The notes: generated from the sequence alone by a model not told the origin. A stretch of DNA of 64,000 bases from Leishmania mexicana MHOM/GT/2001/U1103 (GCF_000234665.1 NC_018333.1:988339-1052338); one strand, 5' to 3'; positions 20,452 to 31,328 are shown, numbered from the stretch's first letter. Numbers and translations: made by a program.

Positions 20452-22288
20452 GGCGCTGCTACAGCGGGGATGTCTGCTCGTGCACGTGCGCGTCAGCGGC
20501 AGTGACGATTACAAAACGGAAGAAGAACGAGAAGAGTAACAGTCAGTGATACGCGAGGCAACACATGCGCATATGTGAACAAGACCCACGCACACAGGCA
20601 GAGAGTGTGGGACAGGCGGAAAGACGGATGCAGCTTACCCTCGGCATTGAGACGAGAGAGAGGCTTCGTGCACCCAAAGCAGCTTGATGACAAGCCCCAC
20701 ACGCACACACACACACTTGTAGCGGCGATACTTGAGGAAGTGCGTGTAGGAAGGAGACACGAGGTCGTTCACAATCTACAACGCAAGAAGGAGTGCCGCA
20801 CATGTCGTCTGTCATCTTACTCGTTTTTTTTTCGTGCATGTTGCTGCTGTCGCCTTGTGGTCCATTGATCTGTGCTGCTCTTTCCTCCTCAGTCTCAGCG
20901 AAGTGAGAGGGTAGCAGCAGTGCCGCTCTGATGAACACGTAGGAGGCAGGGCACGGAAGAAGGAGAACTGGTGGAGAAGGGGTCGCATGCGCGACCCTTT
21001 CTCTTCCTCACAGCCGGCATCCTTTCGCCGCCAGCCCGCAACCCACCCACCCAGCTCACGCTGCACGCGCCGTACCAAGGGCATAACTGTATAAGCAATG
21101 GAGCGCGCGCGCGAGGGAGAGAGACGGAATATGAAAAGAATAGCTAAATAGATGAGCAGCGAGGAAGACGTGACGGGCACGCGAGAGCGTGCGATGGGGA
21201 GATGTGGAGAGCAGAACTTGCGGCCCCGTGGCTGAAAGAAACACCGGCACAGGGAGCGCACGGCAGGCGGATAAGAAGAGCAGGGAGGGGAGGGGAGTGG
21301 GGGTATACACACGCCACCCAAAAGAGGAAAACGAAAGTGCGTTATCCCCGTTCGTTTTTACATGAAGAGTGAAAACACAAGCGCATCCAATGCTCCTTCC
21401 CACTTCTCCTCCCCACCACTTCGCGGCGCTGGCCCTTCCTGCTCGACTGCCCCCTTTTTTCGGGGGTTTCGCTTCGTAGCTGACATGCGTGTTTGCGCGT
21501 CGTCTGCGAAACAAAACAGAAGAAAAGGGAGGGAGCAAAAGGAGGGCAGTGGAGTGGACGGGGAGGGAGAGGGAGAGAGGGGGGCGGAGCCAGCCATCGA
21601 GGTGTAGAGGCGCAGTGGCTGAGGAAGTGGGGGAAAAGCAGGGCAAAACGCGAAACGGGTAGCTGTCCACCAGGATAGGGGGAGGTGTACACAAGCGCGA
21701 AACAAAAGAGCGTGTAGACATGCGTGAGGAGGAACACCTCGTGATCCTGACCCAGCAGAGCTGTGAAGTCGTGCACCTTCCTCTCCCTCCCTCGCCTCTG
21801 CGGTGCATTCACTGCGCATCTGCGAGCGGGGAGCCCCATGAAAAGCGCGCGGCTGCTGCAGCAGTGGTGGTGAGATGTGTAGACAACACATGAGCCCACA
21901 TCTGCAGCTGTTGAGGTTTCGACCGCGGCATCTCGTGCGCAGAGACAACCTTCCGAGGCAGCGAGTAATGCGTCCTCGCGGAGCCGGTGCAGCAGACGGA
22001 CGAGCTGCCGAATTCAGCGGCGCGCCTGGAGTTATCCCCGCGACACGGGGCGGCGAAACTGAGCGGCTCCCCCCTTCCGTTTCTCGCTCCGTCACTGCCG
22101 CCGCTTCCGCCTGTCTCGCGCTCAAGCAGGTCGGAGGAATGGGCTGCGTGTAAAGCATTTAGACCCACGCGGATTGCGAAGCTGCATCCCCCGCCAGGCT
22201 GCCGGGAAGCGGGGCAGTCAATGAACGACGCATACTCGAAAAGTGCTCAGCAGCAGCGGCGCAAGAGCCAGCTGCCTTCGGCCCAGCC
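20452..22288 (-). other. Intergenic region, no gene seen
   Basis: 1.8 kb, presumed long 3' UTR of the zinc-finger gene. Frames of up to about 250 codons here are low-complexity (Ser/Leu/Pro-rich) and overlap on all strands without coding character. Confidence 0.65.
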
Positions 22289-23305
22289 TCAGGGAACCCT
22301 TTGCGGAACGACATGCGACTCATTCGGTGCTGCGGCGACTGCAGTGGGATGGTGATACAGGCAACGCGCGCCAAATGTGCAGCGGCCTGTCTGCACGAAC
22401 TGCTTACACACCTTTGCGGTCTTGCCGCGGTGCACAAAGCGGTCCAGCTCCGCCAGGGTGGACGTGGGTGCGACTGGCAAACGCGGGGGACGCGCTGCTT
22501 GTTTGCCTGCAGGGTGCACCGGAGAAGGGCTGTGGGAGCGGTCCCCGACTCGCCAGCGTTGGACAGCAGCCACGCCAAAGCGATCTGTCTCATTCCAAAC
22601 TTCGCTGGGAAAGCGGAGTGACCGACGGTCTGGGTGGAACTGAATCGAGCGCTGCTCATCCTCCACGTACAAATCCAACTCTCCCAGTGCTGCAGCCACC
22701 ACGCACTCCATCGATGCGGCGGTGCTGTAGGGCGGGTCCGACAAGACACTGGGGACGGAGCAGGTGCCTGAGCGCTTGCTGTCCCGTCTTCCCCAGCTGT
22801 TCAGTGTGGGGTGTAGCGATGGCTGCCCCGACGACTCGCCCATTTTGCTGTCATGCGGCCCCTCCGTAGACGTCGATCCCGGCGGCAGGGGTCGGTGCGA
22901 GCGTGCTTGCACCGAGGTGAGGCTCTCCCACCCACGATGCTTTGTCGAGCCCGCTCCCTCACTCACCTCTTCATCCACTGCGCTTGTGAGCTCCGGCATG
23001 GTAACCCCTGGGGAGTTCCACCACGCATCGATGGAGCCGTCGGTTCGCATCAACTGCTCCAGAGACGAATGCAGGTCATCTTTGGATACGGTGGTCTTCT
23101 CGCATGTGGTTGCCCAACCCAGTGCAGCCGCTATACGGTGAACAGAGGCGCCAGTGAAGGCACTGAGTAGCTGGGCAGCCTCATTCCACGAGAAGGGTCT
23201 GGAGTGCGGGTAGGCGCTCTCCAGGTACTCTGAGAAAGTGGCGCAGAGCTCAGAGGAAAGGCGCGCTGTGCCCGGTAACTCATTCATCACCGTTTGCCCG
23301 CTCAT
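22289..23305 (-). CDS. CCCH zinc-finger protein
   Basis: 338 residues starting at the ATG at 23305 (MSGQTVMNELPGTARLSSEL). The open frame upstream crosses a (CA)n tract encoding Thr-His repeats and is taken as 5' UTR. Residues about 15-100 are helical (FSEYLESAYPHSRPFSWNEA onwards). A Ser/Pro-rich disordered section follows. A single CCCH finger sits at the extreme C-terminus: VCKQFVQTGRCTFGARCLYHH with C300, C309, C315 and H319, spacing C-X8-C-X5-C-X3-H. Kinetoplastid CCCH proteins are mostly mRNA-binding regulators, important because transcription is constitutive. RNA target and direction of effect are unknown. Confidence 0.88.
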   Translation of the reverse strand: MSGQTVMNELPGTARLSSELCATFSEYLESAYPHSRPFSWNEAAQLLSAFTGASVHRIAAALGWATTCEKTTVSKDDLHSSLEQLMRTDGSIDAWWNSPGVTMPELTSAVDEEVSEGAGSTKHRGWESLTSVQARSHRPLPPGSTSTEGPHDSKMGESSGQPSLHPTLNSWGRRDSKRSGTCSVPSVLSDPPYSTAASMECVVAAALGELDLYVEDEQRSIQFHPDRRSLRFPSEVWNETDRFGVAAVQRWRVGDRSHSPSPVHPAGKQAARPPRLPVAPTSTLAELDRFVHRGKTAKVCKQFVQTGRCTFGARCLYHHPTAVAAAPNESHVVPQRVP

Positions 23306-24229
23306 CCTTGCGCACCGGAATCTGCCTTTCAGCACACTGAGAAAGCAAAGACGGGTATGGGAGAGAGGAGACGAGCACAATGGCGTCTTGCAAGCCGCGA
23401 AGTCAGCGAGGAAAGGCGGGAAAGCGAACGGTGACAGAGGTATGTGTCTGTGTGTGTGTGTGTGCGTATCTGTGTGTGTGTGGACGTGGATGCGGAAGAA
23501 GAGCAACAAGACGCGCAAGCCTCGCTCCGAGGTCTTCTGCAGAGCGGGGGAGAGAATCAGCTGAAGGAACGCAAGCGCTCAAAAACAATGGGGTGCTCAC
23601 CTTCTTCTTTTATCGGCAGTGACCTTGCCGGAATCTGTGTCGGTGTGCTTACACAGTTCCGAGGGAGGCGGGGGTGCGAGCAAAGACAGCCAAGTTGGAG
23701 GAGAGGCAGCCAGTGGGCAAAAAGAGAGAAGGGAAGAGAAGAGCCAACAGGCGTAGTCACCGAAACAAAAGAGGGGAATGGCCCAAGCAGAGGGCGCGGG
23801 AGGAGCTCCCGTTGGCCGGTGCGTGAGGTACGCGCGATCCTCTCAAAGGGAGGCGCGAGTACGGACGGTGAATCACAAGAAAGCCATCAGCACACATGCT
23901 CGTGGCAGGCATCTCACTCGCGCTGCTGCGCACATACACACCCACACACTGCGCGCGAGAGCGCAGTTCAGCATCGACGTCATGTTGTCTCCGTAGTAAA
24001 GCATGAGACCGTGGCCCCGTGCTCCTTCCATCGCGTTCTTTATCTCTCTCTTGAACTGAGTCAGAGCGCGCGTCTGTTTCCCCAGATGTGGGATCGACAA
24101 GTCTGGGTGGCACGCAACAGCAGAGTCAGGGTCTCCCGCGACGCACGCTTTGCACTTGCGTCGGGCAAACAGAGCAAAAAGAAGGCAGGCAAGACCGCGG
24201 TCTCGCTCTTTTCCCGTCACTTGCCGTTC
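23306..24229 (-). other. Intergenic region with (GT)n tract
   Basis: 0.9 kb. GT-rich repeats at about 23443-23482 correspond to CA repeats in the zinc-finger 5' leader. A 266-codon plus-strand frame here begins inside that repeat and is rejected. No supported gene. Confidence 0.65.
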
Positions 24230-24802
24230 TCACGCCTCCGGTAGCTGCAAATAGGTATACCCACCGCGGCACGTGACGTACATGTACAAGACGAACAGGG
24301 AGTAGTAACCGGGAACACACAGCAGAAACGCCGCTAGCATCACCCCCACACCACGCGCTTTTTCTACGCAATACTGGGCCGTACACCCGATGCCCACCAC
24401 CATCAGCATTGTGCCCACACCAGACATGAAAAAGCCGTACAGGAACTGCTTCCATGCGATCCAGTAGATGCGCTCCACACGCAGGCGTGCCTTGGTCGGG
24501 TTCGCCGCGCAGAGCCACTCGAAAACGACGCGGAGGGCATAGTCCTTAGGGTTTCCGTCAACGGTCCGGTAGAAGGCGTCCTCCTCCTCCTCCGACTCGA
24601 GGCTGCGTTTGCGTTTGGCTTTGCTAGCTCTCTGCAGTTGCTCGCGGAACTCGCTCACCGTGCGCGGCAGCTGCTCACTGCTGTACCCGCTATGTTCGGT
24701 GTTCATCGCCCGCCACTCCTCGCTCAAGTCCACATTCGGGTTCAGGAGTACCGGCGTTGCTGGAGCAGTGGGCCCGCTGGGTGCGTGATGTCGCTGGCGC
24801 AT
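24230..24802 (-). CDS. TMEM230/TMEM134-family (DUF872) membrane protein
   Basis: 190 residues from the ATG at 24802 (MRQRHHAPSGPTAP). The cytosolic N-terminal half has an acidic patch (SLESEEEEDAF, residues 67-77). Two membrane helices lie at about 119-141 and 151-173. The C-terminus carries the family signature VPGYY (163-167) followed by a Tyr-rich stretch and CRGGYTYLQLP, closely resembling the 'iPGFYhlriAYya.kGyrGYs.ddiP' ending of TMEM230. In animals TMEM230 works in secretory and recycling vesicle traffic. The N-terminal extension is longer than in the human protein. Family assignment is confident; function in this organism is inferred. Confidence 0.85.
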   Translation of the reverse strand: MRQRHHAPSGPTAPATPVLLNPNVDLSEEWRAMNTEHSGYSSEQLPRTVSEFREQLQRASKAKRKRSLESEEEEDAFYRTVDGNPKDYALRVVFEWLCAANPTKARLRVERIYWIAWKQFLYGFFMSGVGTMLMVVGIGCTAQYCVEKARGVGVMLAAFLLCVPGYYSLFVLYMYVTCRGGYTYLQLPEA

Positions 24803-26359
24803 GGCATCTAGAGAAAGGGAGAGAGCTATTTCGGTATCGAGAGGTGATGTGTCGCGTTTGGGGGGGACGCGAAAAAGAAAAGCAAGAGCAAGAGAGATGG
24901 GAGGCACAGAGAGTACAGCCTAGGCCAAACAGAAAGGGGGTAACAGGAGGAGGTGCACCAGTTATAGCGTAGTGCCGGTGTCACACCTGAGGCGTCTTGC
25001 TACGGTACATGTCTACTTGCAGTCAAAGAACACTTAAAAGAAAGACGGTGTGAGAAAGCGAAAGGTCAGCAGAGTCGATATGACATGAGCCGCTGGCAAC
25101 GCCAGCGCAAGGCCACTCTGAAGCAAAGATGCGCTACTCCACCAGCGGTGGCTAAGGGGCATCCTCTTCCACCCAAGCACTAGCTCCGCTCATCAGCGCC
25201 TACGCCTGCCTCATCGAAGAGTACAGCCACGTCACGAAAAAAAAGAACACCTCAACGCCTTCCACATGGTAATAACGCCTTTGCAGACCTTCGCTACCTT
25301 GTTTTGCTCGCGTCTCCACAAGGGGCTTTGTGTCGCCATGCTCGTTCACATCGTCATCGCTTCCTCTTTGGGCAGTTGCAGCAGTTCACAAGGAGAGGCT
25401 CCGACGGCAAACACCTTTCGTGTTCTCAGCGTGTCCGTTCTCTGCCATACAGCATGCGTCCAGCTCCACCCTGCTCTACCCCCACCCGGCCTACCACAGG
25501 CCCCATCGCCTGGTGCACTGCAACAGTAGGCACATGCGTTGCAGCAATGCACCGGCTCAGTCATCGGAGTACGTCCTCTGCCACACACTCTACCCACCCA
25601 ACCGCTCCTCTCCATTGGGCCAGCCGCCACCGCCGGTGCATCCCCCTCGCCGTGACACTCAGGCACCCCACACCGGTAAGCCGTGTGAGCTCCCAGGGAG
25701 GGATGCGTTCGAGTCACGCGGACACACCGCCCATTACGTGGGGGGCACAGACGTGTTCACTGTCGCAGGCCACTCCGACGTCACGCCGTCCAGGACATGA
25801 CCGCCAACACATCAGCAGCGATACATCGCACTGGCCTCGCTACGTCATAGGCACCTGGCCCTGCAACCGCCAGAGCTGGTTCGGTATTGACAGCGATAGG
25901 GGGAGTGGGGCTCCTCGGCCGCCTCACACACACACACAGTGTGGGGGGTGCATCGGGCCCTGACGATGCCACGCACTGAAAGGTGTGTCCCCTTACCCTC
26001 CATCATGAGGGTGCGAGAAAACACACAAGTGAAAAAGAGTCGGCACAGCACATGCAACAGCGGACGCAGTGGGCCGTAGGGGAGAGGGAAAAGGGAAGAA
26101 CTGGACCGAAGCAAGTGTACCGTGCAGGCGCTAAAGCTCCTTCCCCACCATCACCCAGCGTGTTATCCACTGGTCAACGACACACCGGGGGAGAGGGGAG
26201 CAATCAGGCTTGAGCCCACAAAAAAAAAACTTTCGACATCATCCACTTCGTCGTGTTCCTTCTGGCGCACTGGTTTCGCTCTCTCTGCCCCACCCTTACA
26301 CGCACACAAGGACACAGGTGAACGCACGCCGCCACTGTCCCTTCATCCCTCACGAGCGC
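24803..26359 (-). other. Intergenic region carrying SIDER copy 2
   Basis: 1.55 kb, presumed 3' UTR of the two-TM protein gene at 26360. It holds the retroposon at 25422-25992 and otherwise low-complexity sequence. No supported gene. Confidence 0.7.
25422..25992. mobile_element. SIDER-like degenerate retroposon, copy 2
   Basis: 571 bp, same length and orientation as the unit at 7679-8249, with one base difference found by eye (C at 25487). Sequence identity stops sharply on both sides. The right flank is A-rich (from about 26018), as expected of a retroposon tail. It contains a GTTCGAGTC motif at 25707-25715 and a (CA)n stretch at about 25924-25938. No coding capacity. Confidence 0.75.
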
Positions 26360-27184
26360 CTAGAATAGCTGAGGGAAGTCACGGCGCAGCGCGTCCATGA
26401 CGTCGTCGGTCGACGAACGAGGATCCTTCGCACGGCCTGCCGCGCGCACCATCGTCTGTGCAAAGCGCAGATCCTTCGCAGATGACAAGCACGCCGACAC
26501 CGCCGCCACCACCTCCGGCTGCGATGTGCGGTAGCCTTGAAACATGGTGGGGTAGGTCTGCGTAATGAACTGGTCAAACGTGAGAGTCGGGTTCGCGCGC
26601 GCGGCGTTCTCGAACTCGGTTTTGATGCGATTCTGCTCATGTCTGGAGTACAAGGCACGCAACAGAAGAAAATAGGCTGCGGAGCCGATCGGGAGTTCCC
26701 ACCACGGCAGCCCTTGCATCGTGTGCAAGGGCGAGTTCGTACTGGCAAGCGGCACCATCAGCATCACGAACAAGAGAGCCGTGAGGTAAAACATAAAGTT
26801 GAACATTTTGCGAAACATGTCAGGATTCACAGGCAGCTGGCCCGCAAAGGGAACAGTGCCGCCTCCCACGCCCCATTCAGAGCCCTGTCCAAAGCCACCA
26901 CCCATGTTCCCAGTACCCGCACCGGCACCGCCTTGCTGCCGCGGCAGGCCCTGCTGAATCTTCTGCGCAAACTGCCCACGCAGGTGCCGCTCCCTCTCTA
27001 GCTCCTCCTTATCCTCTTCCGCGGCGGAGCGCTGCTGGGTGCCGTTTCCGCTGCTACCATTGCTGAAAGATACGCGAGTAGTGTGGAATGGTCGTGTCGC
27101 CACCACGCACGCCGAGCCGCTACAGAGAACTTCGGGGAACGATGGACACGCCAGCGGCGCCAACAGGATGTGCTTGCGAAGCAT
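26360..27184 (-). CDS. Mitochondrial-type hypothetical membrane protein (274 aa)
   Basis: The ATG at 27184 opens a basic, Ser/Thr-containing presequence-like N-terminus (MLRKHILLAPLACPSF, later RPFHTTRVSF), so import into the mitochondrion is likely. Residues about 55-85 are a charged helix (AAEEDKEELERERHLRGQFA). A Gly-rich linker follows (about 85-112). Two hydrophobic stretches come next: FNFMFYLTALLFVMLMVPLA (about 128-147) and a weaker one around LPIGSAAYFLLLRALYS (about 163-179). The C-terminal third is soluble and helical (TLTFDQFITQTYPTMFQGYR onward). No catalytic motif is visible and I do not recognise the family. Topology and localisation are inference. Confidence 0.75.
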   Translation of the reverse strand: MLRKHILLAPLACPSFPEVLCSGSACVVATRPFHTTRVSFSNGSSGNGTQQRSAAEEDKEELERERHLRGQFAQKIQQGLPRQQGGAGAGTGNMGGGFGQGSEWGVGGGTVPFAGQLPVNPDMFRKMFNFMFYLTALLFVMLMVPLASTNSPLHTMQGLPWWELPIGSAAYFLLLRALYSRHEQNRIKTEFENAARANPTLTFDQFITQTYPTMFQGYRTSQPEVVAAVSACLSSAKDLRFAQTMVRAAGRAKDPRSSTDDVMDALRRDFPQLF

Positions 27185-28144
27185 GCCGCCGCAGTTGAAT
27201 TCAGCTACCAGAATCCAAAGAGTCTATGCTCGCCCACCCGACGGTGAAGCAATCGAAAAAACAGAAACGCGAGCCACGGAAGGAAAATGAGAAGCGGTAA
27301 AAAAGGCAAACACACTGCGCCGCAGCATGGGGAGGGGGAGGGGAGTGAGCAAGTCTGCGAGTGATTGGGTGCGTCGGCCGGCGTGACTGTGAATCGATTC
27401 GAGTTGCGTGTATGTGTATCTGCAGGGGGGTATTCGCTCCAGCGCTGAAGTATAAAGCTGCACAGCTACAAAGATACATGTTGTGAAGGGAAAAAAAGAT
27501 CATCAAGGTTCGAGTATCCATCGGGCCCACGTGCCGAGAGCATGGGGGAGCACAGCATAAGTACCGCGGGTAGCGAGGGCAGAGATGAAAGCACGAGCAA
27601 GACCAAAAGGAGAACTATCTGGAGTTGAGTGTAATAGCCTGCGTAGCCAGCACCGTGCGTCGCCGGGTCGGAAGCCGAAAACGCCCGTAGAGGGAAAAAA
27701 CATGCATGCGCTTAGCAGCGCATTGCAACGAAACACAGGAGAGAAAAGGCGGCGGCTGCGGCGAGGAAAGGAGGCACGTGCTTTCTGCAACTCCGAATGC
27801 ATGCGCCACGGTCAGTGTGCGCGATGTTCACCGAGTGTGCACCTGCAACTCTACCCCACCTCTTCGTGCGTAACTCAATCCGTTTGCCCATCTGCAGCGG
27901 GTGCACCCAGCCGCGCCATCCGAAGTCAGCTGCACGCCAAAGCAGCACCTTCACAAACATGCACCTGCGTTTCCCTTCTTCTCAAGGCGTGTAAAGAGCG
28001 TCGCCTCCGACACCTCACCGCACACATACACACACAGACAGAGAGAGGGGGAGAGGAAAGGGGGGAAGGTGGCATGCCCTTCAGGTCTACCCACCACCAT
28101 CAAACACAAGAGCAACCACACGTGTGCGTGGCCCACGTTTCTCC
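27185..28144 (-). other. Intergenic region, no gene seen
   Basis: About 1 kb between bL9m and the two-TM protein gene, with purine-rich and CA-repeat tracts. A GTTCGAG motif near 27510 was considered as a tRNA B box, but no cloverleaf can be drawn around it. Confidence 0.65.
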
Positions 28145-28762
28145 TCAGTAAAGTGCACCATAACTGCTCATCTTACGAATGTGCATACGCACCTTGACGC
28201 GTTTGTTGTCGTAAACTTCGCGGTTGATCCCCAGCTCTTCGGCTCCTGGCAAGTACAGCCAGCACCAGTTGTGGCCTAAGTCTTGAATGCCTGTTCGCCG
28301 ATCCTTCTCCCTGAACTCAATAAGTCTCGGATCGACACGCACCTTGTACTGCTCCCACAGCTTCTGTGCGACATCCTTCTTGCGCAGGGGGCAGTTCAGT
28401 AGCCACCCTTGGCCCCAGCTCTGGCGGCCAAAGAGCAGGTAGCCCGTGTTTACGCGCCAGTACACGTCGAGCCACTGCCGCTTGCGGGCTGCAAAGTCGA
28501 GAAACTCTGCGTTTCGCTCAACGAAGCGGTCGTACTGCTCCGAGTCGGGGTTGTAGCACCACACACCTTGACGGAACTCCGCGTTCGGCGTCACTGCGTT
28601 CCCTTCAGACATGTACTTCTGTGCCACCTCGCGCTTGATCAGACGCTCCTCGCCGGCAAAGCCGCCCTGCGGACCGAGAATTGTGCGGGTGAAGATGACC
28701 GGGATGTACTCCAGCTGCAGCTCCGGGGCCATTTCCCGAAGCAGGCGCGACCACCGCAGCAT
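28145..28762 (-). CDS. Mitochondrial ribosomal protein bL9m (candidate)
   Basis: 205 residues from the ATG at 28762 (MLRWSRLLREMAPELQLEYI). The upstream open frame is not preferred because the presequence-like start fits here. Residues 20-60 (PVIFTRTILGPQGGFAGEER, then a short basic link, then VAQKYMSEGNAVTPN) resemble the bacterial bL9 N-terminal domain, which reads 'ViLledv.glGkkGdvveVk.GYarNyLiPkglAv.at'. The rest (FLDFAARKRQWLDVYWRVNT, WLYLPGAEELGINREVYDNK) is kinetoplastid-type extension rich in Trp, Tyr and basic residues, as usual for mitoribosomal proteins. The bL9 match is by eye and moderate. Another mitoribosomal or mitochondrial role remains possible. Confidence 0.6.
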   Translation of the reverse strand: MLRWSRLLREMAPELQLEYIPVIFTRTILGPQGGFAGEERLIKREVAQKYMSEGNAVTPNAEFRQGVWCYNPDSEQYDRFVERNAEFLDFAARKRQWLDVYWRVNTGYLLFGRQSWGQGWLLNCPLRKKDVAQKLWEQYKVRVDPRLIEFREKDRRTGIQDLGHNWCWLYLPGAEELGINREVYDNKRVKVRMHIRKMSSYGALY

Positions 28763-29711
28763 CGTCGTCGGAAGGGCGGACTCTCTCCCCGACTGTACTT
28801 CTTTCGCCGCCTCTATAAAGGCGTCAGTGGACGTCACACAGCGACAAAGGCGCTGCGGCGTTTTCTCTCTGCGTTGTGTGTTTGCGATGTTGAGAGGCGA
28901 AAGGACCGAAGATGAGGCAGCAGTACAGAAATCAGCGAACGGCGCACATAAAGGAGAGTCGTAGCGAGGGAGAGAAGGAATGGGATGAGGACCCAGTGAT
29001 AGGCCAAGGAAGCCCATGGCTCGCAAGAGATCCGCGTGCGCGGCTGAAGTCTGCAGACGCTTTCCTCTCCCCCCTTATACCCGCTCACACTGGACTGGCG
29101 AAGCGCCGTCGTTCCTCCGTTTGCAAGAGCAGCGACGCTTGAAAGAAAAGCGAGTCGCCGGCGTGTCATAGTGGCTCCGTGGCGACGCTCCAGGGCCGAG
29201 GTGGAGTGAGAGGAGAGCATTGGAGGTTCAAGTGGGGGTAAGGGGGTACGCTTCTCGACTACTCCCTGCACAAGCCATTCGTCCGCGTAGCCCCACCAAC
29301 GCCACCAGCTCAACGCACACACCACGACACTGAGCATAACCCCCCCCCTCCCCTCCCGAAGAAACAAAACGCAAAAGGCGGGAACCGGAGCCCCTTACCC
29401 TGGCACCACTTCGAAGAACCGGTGGAGCGTCACTGCACGATTTGCTTTCGCCAGCCCACGACAAGAGAAACTTAAAAAAAAATAGAACGAGAGGTTTGTG
29501 AGAAAGGGAAAGGCAGGGCGATGGAGAAGGAGCACAGCGCGCCTTACCGTGGATTCACCCACCATTTTTGATTCGCGCGTCACCACTCAGCGTCAATGAG
29601 AACCCTTGCACGCACAGATGGCGCACCATCCTAAAAAAAAAGAAACCCCTACCACAGCCAACGAGCTGATCCGGCAGCGCTGGCAGCCGCCTCGGCAGCG
29701 AAGTGCGTGCA
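28763..29711 (-). other. Intergenic region, no gene seen
   Basis: 0.95 kb, presumed 3' UTR of the HSP60-like gene and 5' region of the bL9m candidate. It contains a C8 run at 29341-29348 and an A-rich stretch at 29633-29645. No supported gene. Confidence 0.65.
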
Positions 29712-31328
29712 TCACTTGCGACGCTTGTCGGGTGTCGGGCGGTAGTCACACACGCTCGCCTCGGTCGTAATCATCAATCCAGCAACCGAGGCGGCATCGA
29801 CGACGCACGACCGCACCACCTGGACAGGGTCGACAATGCCGGCTTCAAACATGTCCACGTACGTGCTATGTTGCGCGTCGTATCCCATGGACGTCTCTTG
29901 ATACTCAGCCACGTTCTCGACTATCACAGCGCCCTCCTCACCGGCGTTTTCACTGATCTTCTTCAGGGGAAGGCGAATGGCGTTGCGCACAATCTGAATG
30001 CCAGTGCGGCGGTCCTGCTCCATCTCCTCGTCGTTAAGCAAGAGTTCGTCGAGCTTCTTCGAGGCGTGCAGGAGAGCCGCGCCGCCACCAGCCACGATGC
30101 CTTCGCCGAGCGCGTTGCGGGCCGCATTCAGCGCGTCCAGCACTCGATCCTTCGACTCGCTCACTTCGATTGCGGAGCGACCACCCACACGGATGACGGC
30201 GTGGGTGCAATTTAGTTTCGAGATGCGCTCCCGCATGGCCTCGCGGCTTTCCTCGGTCATGAGACGCTCCAGCCGGCTCTGCAGCAGCCGGACTCGCGCT
30301 GACGTGTCGCCCGTGCCGCACACGACAGTGTTGTCCATGGTCTGCTCCATGTGTTTTGCGGACCCGAGCAGGCATTTCACGTCCTCCACGTACCCGACGG
30401 AGCTGACCTTCTCCACGTTGCACTGGCAGGAGGAGGCAACGTCGTGCAGCTCTTCCTCCTTCAACTCTGGGGCACACACCACACCACACTGAACGACGCC
30501 ACATTCGTGATTCAGGATGATCGTCTGCAGCACCGGGTTGGCAAAAGAGGGACCAATCAGCACCAACGGTCGCTGCTGCGCCCGTGCCGCCCCCAACAGC
30601 CGTACCACATCCTGCACCGCCTCCAGCGGCTGCGCAGTGACAAAGAGTAGCGGGTTGTCCAGCCTGCTGCGCAGGTTGGCTCTGTCGGTCATGAGGGCGC
30701 TGGAAAGAAAGCCGTGCTCGGTGCTCCAGCCATCGTATCTCGACCACTCCGTTGTGGCCGCCTTTCCATCCAGTACAGACACAAAGCCCTTCACGCCGAC
30801 CGCCTGCACCGCCTGCGCAATGAGAGTGCCGAGGGGTCGCTCGCCGTTCGCGCTGATGGTGGCCACGTTCTCAAGCATGGCGAAGTCCTTGACCGGGCGG
30901 GTCTGCGCTGCCAGGTCATCAAGGATAATTTCAACAGCCGCGTCGATGCCGCGCTTGAGGTCCATCGGGTTCGCCCCGGTTGCGACACTCTTGTAGCCCT
31001 CGGCGAAGATGCTCCAGGCGAGAATGGTCGCCGTCGTCGTGCCATCGCCCGCCACATCGTTGGTTTTGTTGGCCACCTGTCGGATCAACTTCGCCCCGAC
31101 GTCCTCGAACTGGTCGTGAAACTCGATCGAGCGGGCTACTGTGACGCCGTCTTTGGTGATCTTTGGCTCCCCGTCCGGTTGCCGAATTATCACGTTCCGG
31201 CCCTTGGGGCCGAGCGTTACTCCGACGGCAGTGGCGATGCGCTCGATACCAGATAGTATCAGCTGCCGCGCCTCTCCGCCAAACTCGATAGACTTGCCGC
31301 TTGCCAAACGGCGCGATAAGGCGAACAT
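29712..31328 (-). CDS. CPN60: Divergent mitochondrial chaperonin HSP60/CPN60
   Basis: 538 residues from the ATG at 31328; the frame extends only to a TTG further upstream. The short presequence (MFALSRRLASG) leads into the type I chaperonin equatorial domain: TLGPKGRNVIIRQ (38-50) and the nucleotide-binding VAGDGTTTA (92-100). The second equatorial part has RVLDAL, whose Asp corresponds to the catalytic D398 of GroEL, followed by EGIVAGGGAALL. The apical domain is much less conserved than usual, and the C-terminus ends in a charged tail rather than the Gly-Gly-Met repeat that normally lines the ring cavity. Leishmania species also carry canonical HSP60 genes elsewhere, so this is probably a specialised paralogue. 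A perfect 7-bp hairpin sits 4 bases upstream of the ATG. Confidence 0.92.
   Translation of the reverse strand: MFALSRRLASGKSIEFGGEARQLILSGIERIATAVGVTLGPKGRNVIIRQPDGEPKITKDGVTVARSIEFHDQFEDVGAKLIRQVANKTNDVAGDGTTTATILAWSIFAEGYKSVATGANPMDLKRGIDAAVEIILDDLAAQTRPVKDFAMLENVATISANGERPLGTLIAQAVQAVGVKGFVSVLDGKAATTEWSRYDGWSTEHGFLSSALMTDRANLRSRLDNPLLFVTAQPLEAVQDVVRLLGAARAQQRPLVLIGPSFANPVLQTIILNHECGVVQCGVVCAPELKEEELHDVASSCQCNVEKVSSVGYVEDVKCLLGSAKHMEQTMDNTVVCGTGDTSARVRLLQSRLERLMTEESREAMRERISKLNCTHAVIRVGGRSAIEVSESKDRVLDALNAARNALGEGIVAGGGAALLHASKKLDELLLNDEEMEQDRRTGIQIVRNAIRLPLKKISENAGEEGAVIVENVAEYQETSMGYDAQHSTYVDMFEAGIVDPVQVVRSCVVDAASVAGLMITTEASVCDYRPTPDKRRK

Noticed and set aside
23444..24244. 266-codon plus-strand frame
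   Set aside because: It starts inside a GT microsatellite, opposes the transcription direction and has Arg/Gly/Ser low complexity.
27500..27525. GTTCGAG motif as part of a tRNA gene
   Set aside because: The following bases do not complete a T-arm and no acceptor or anticodon arm can be drawn upstream.
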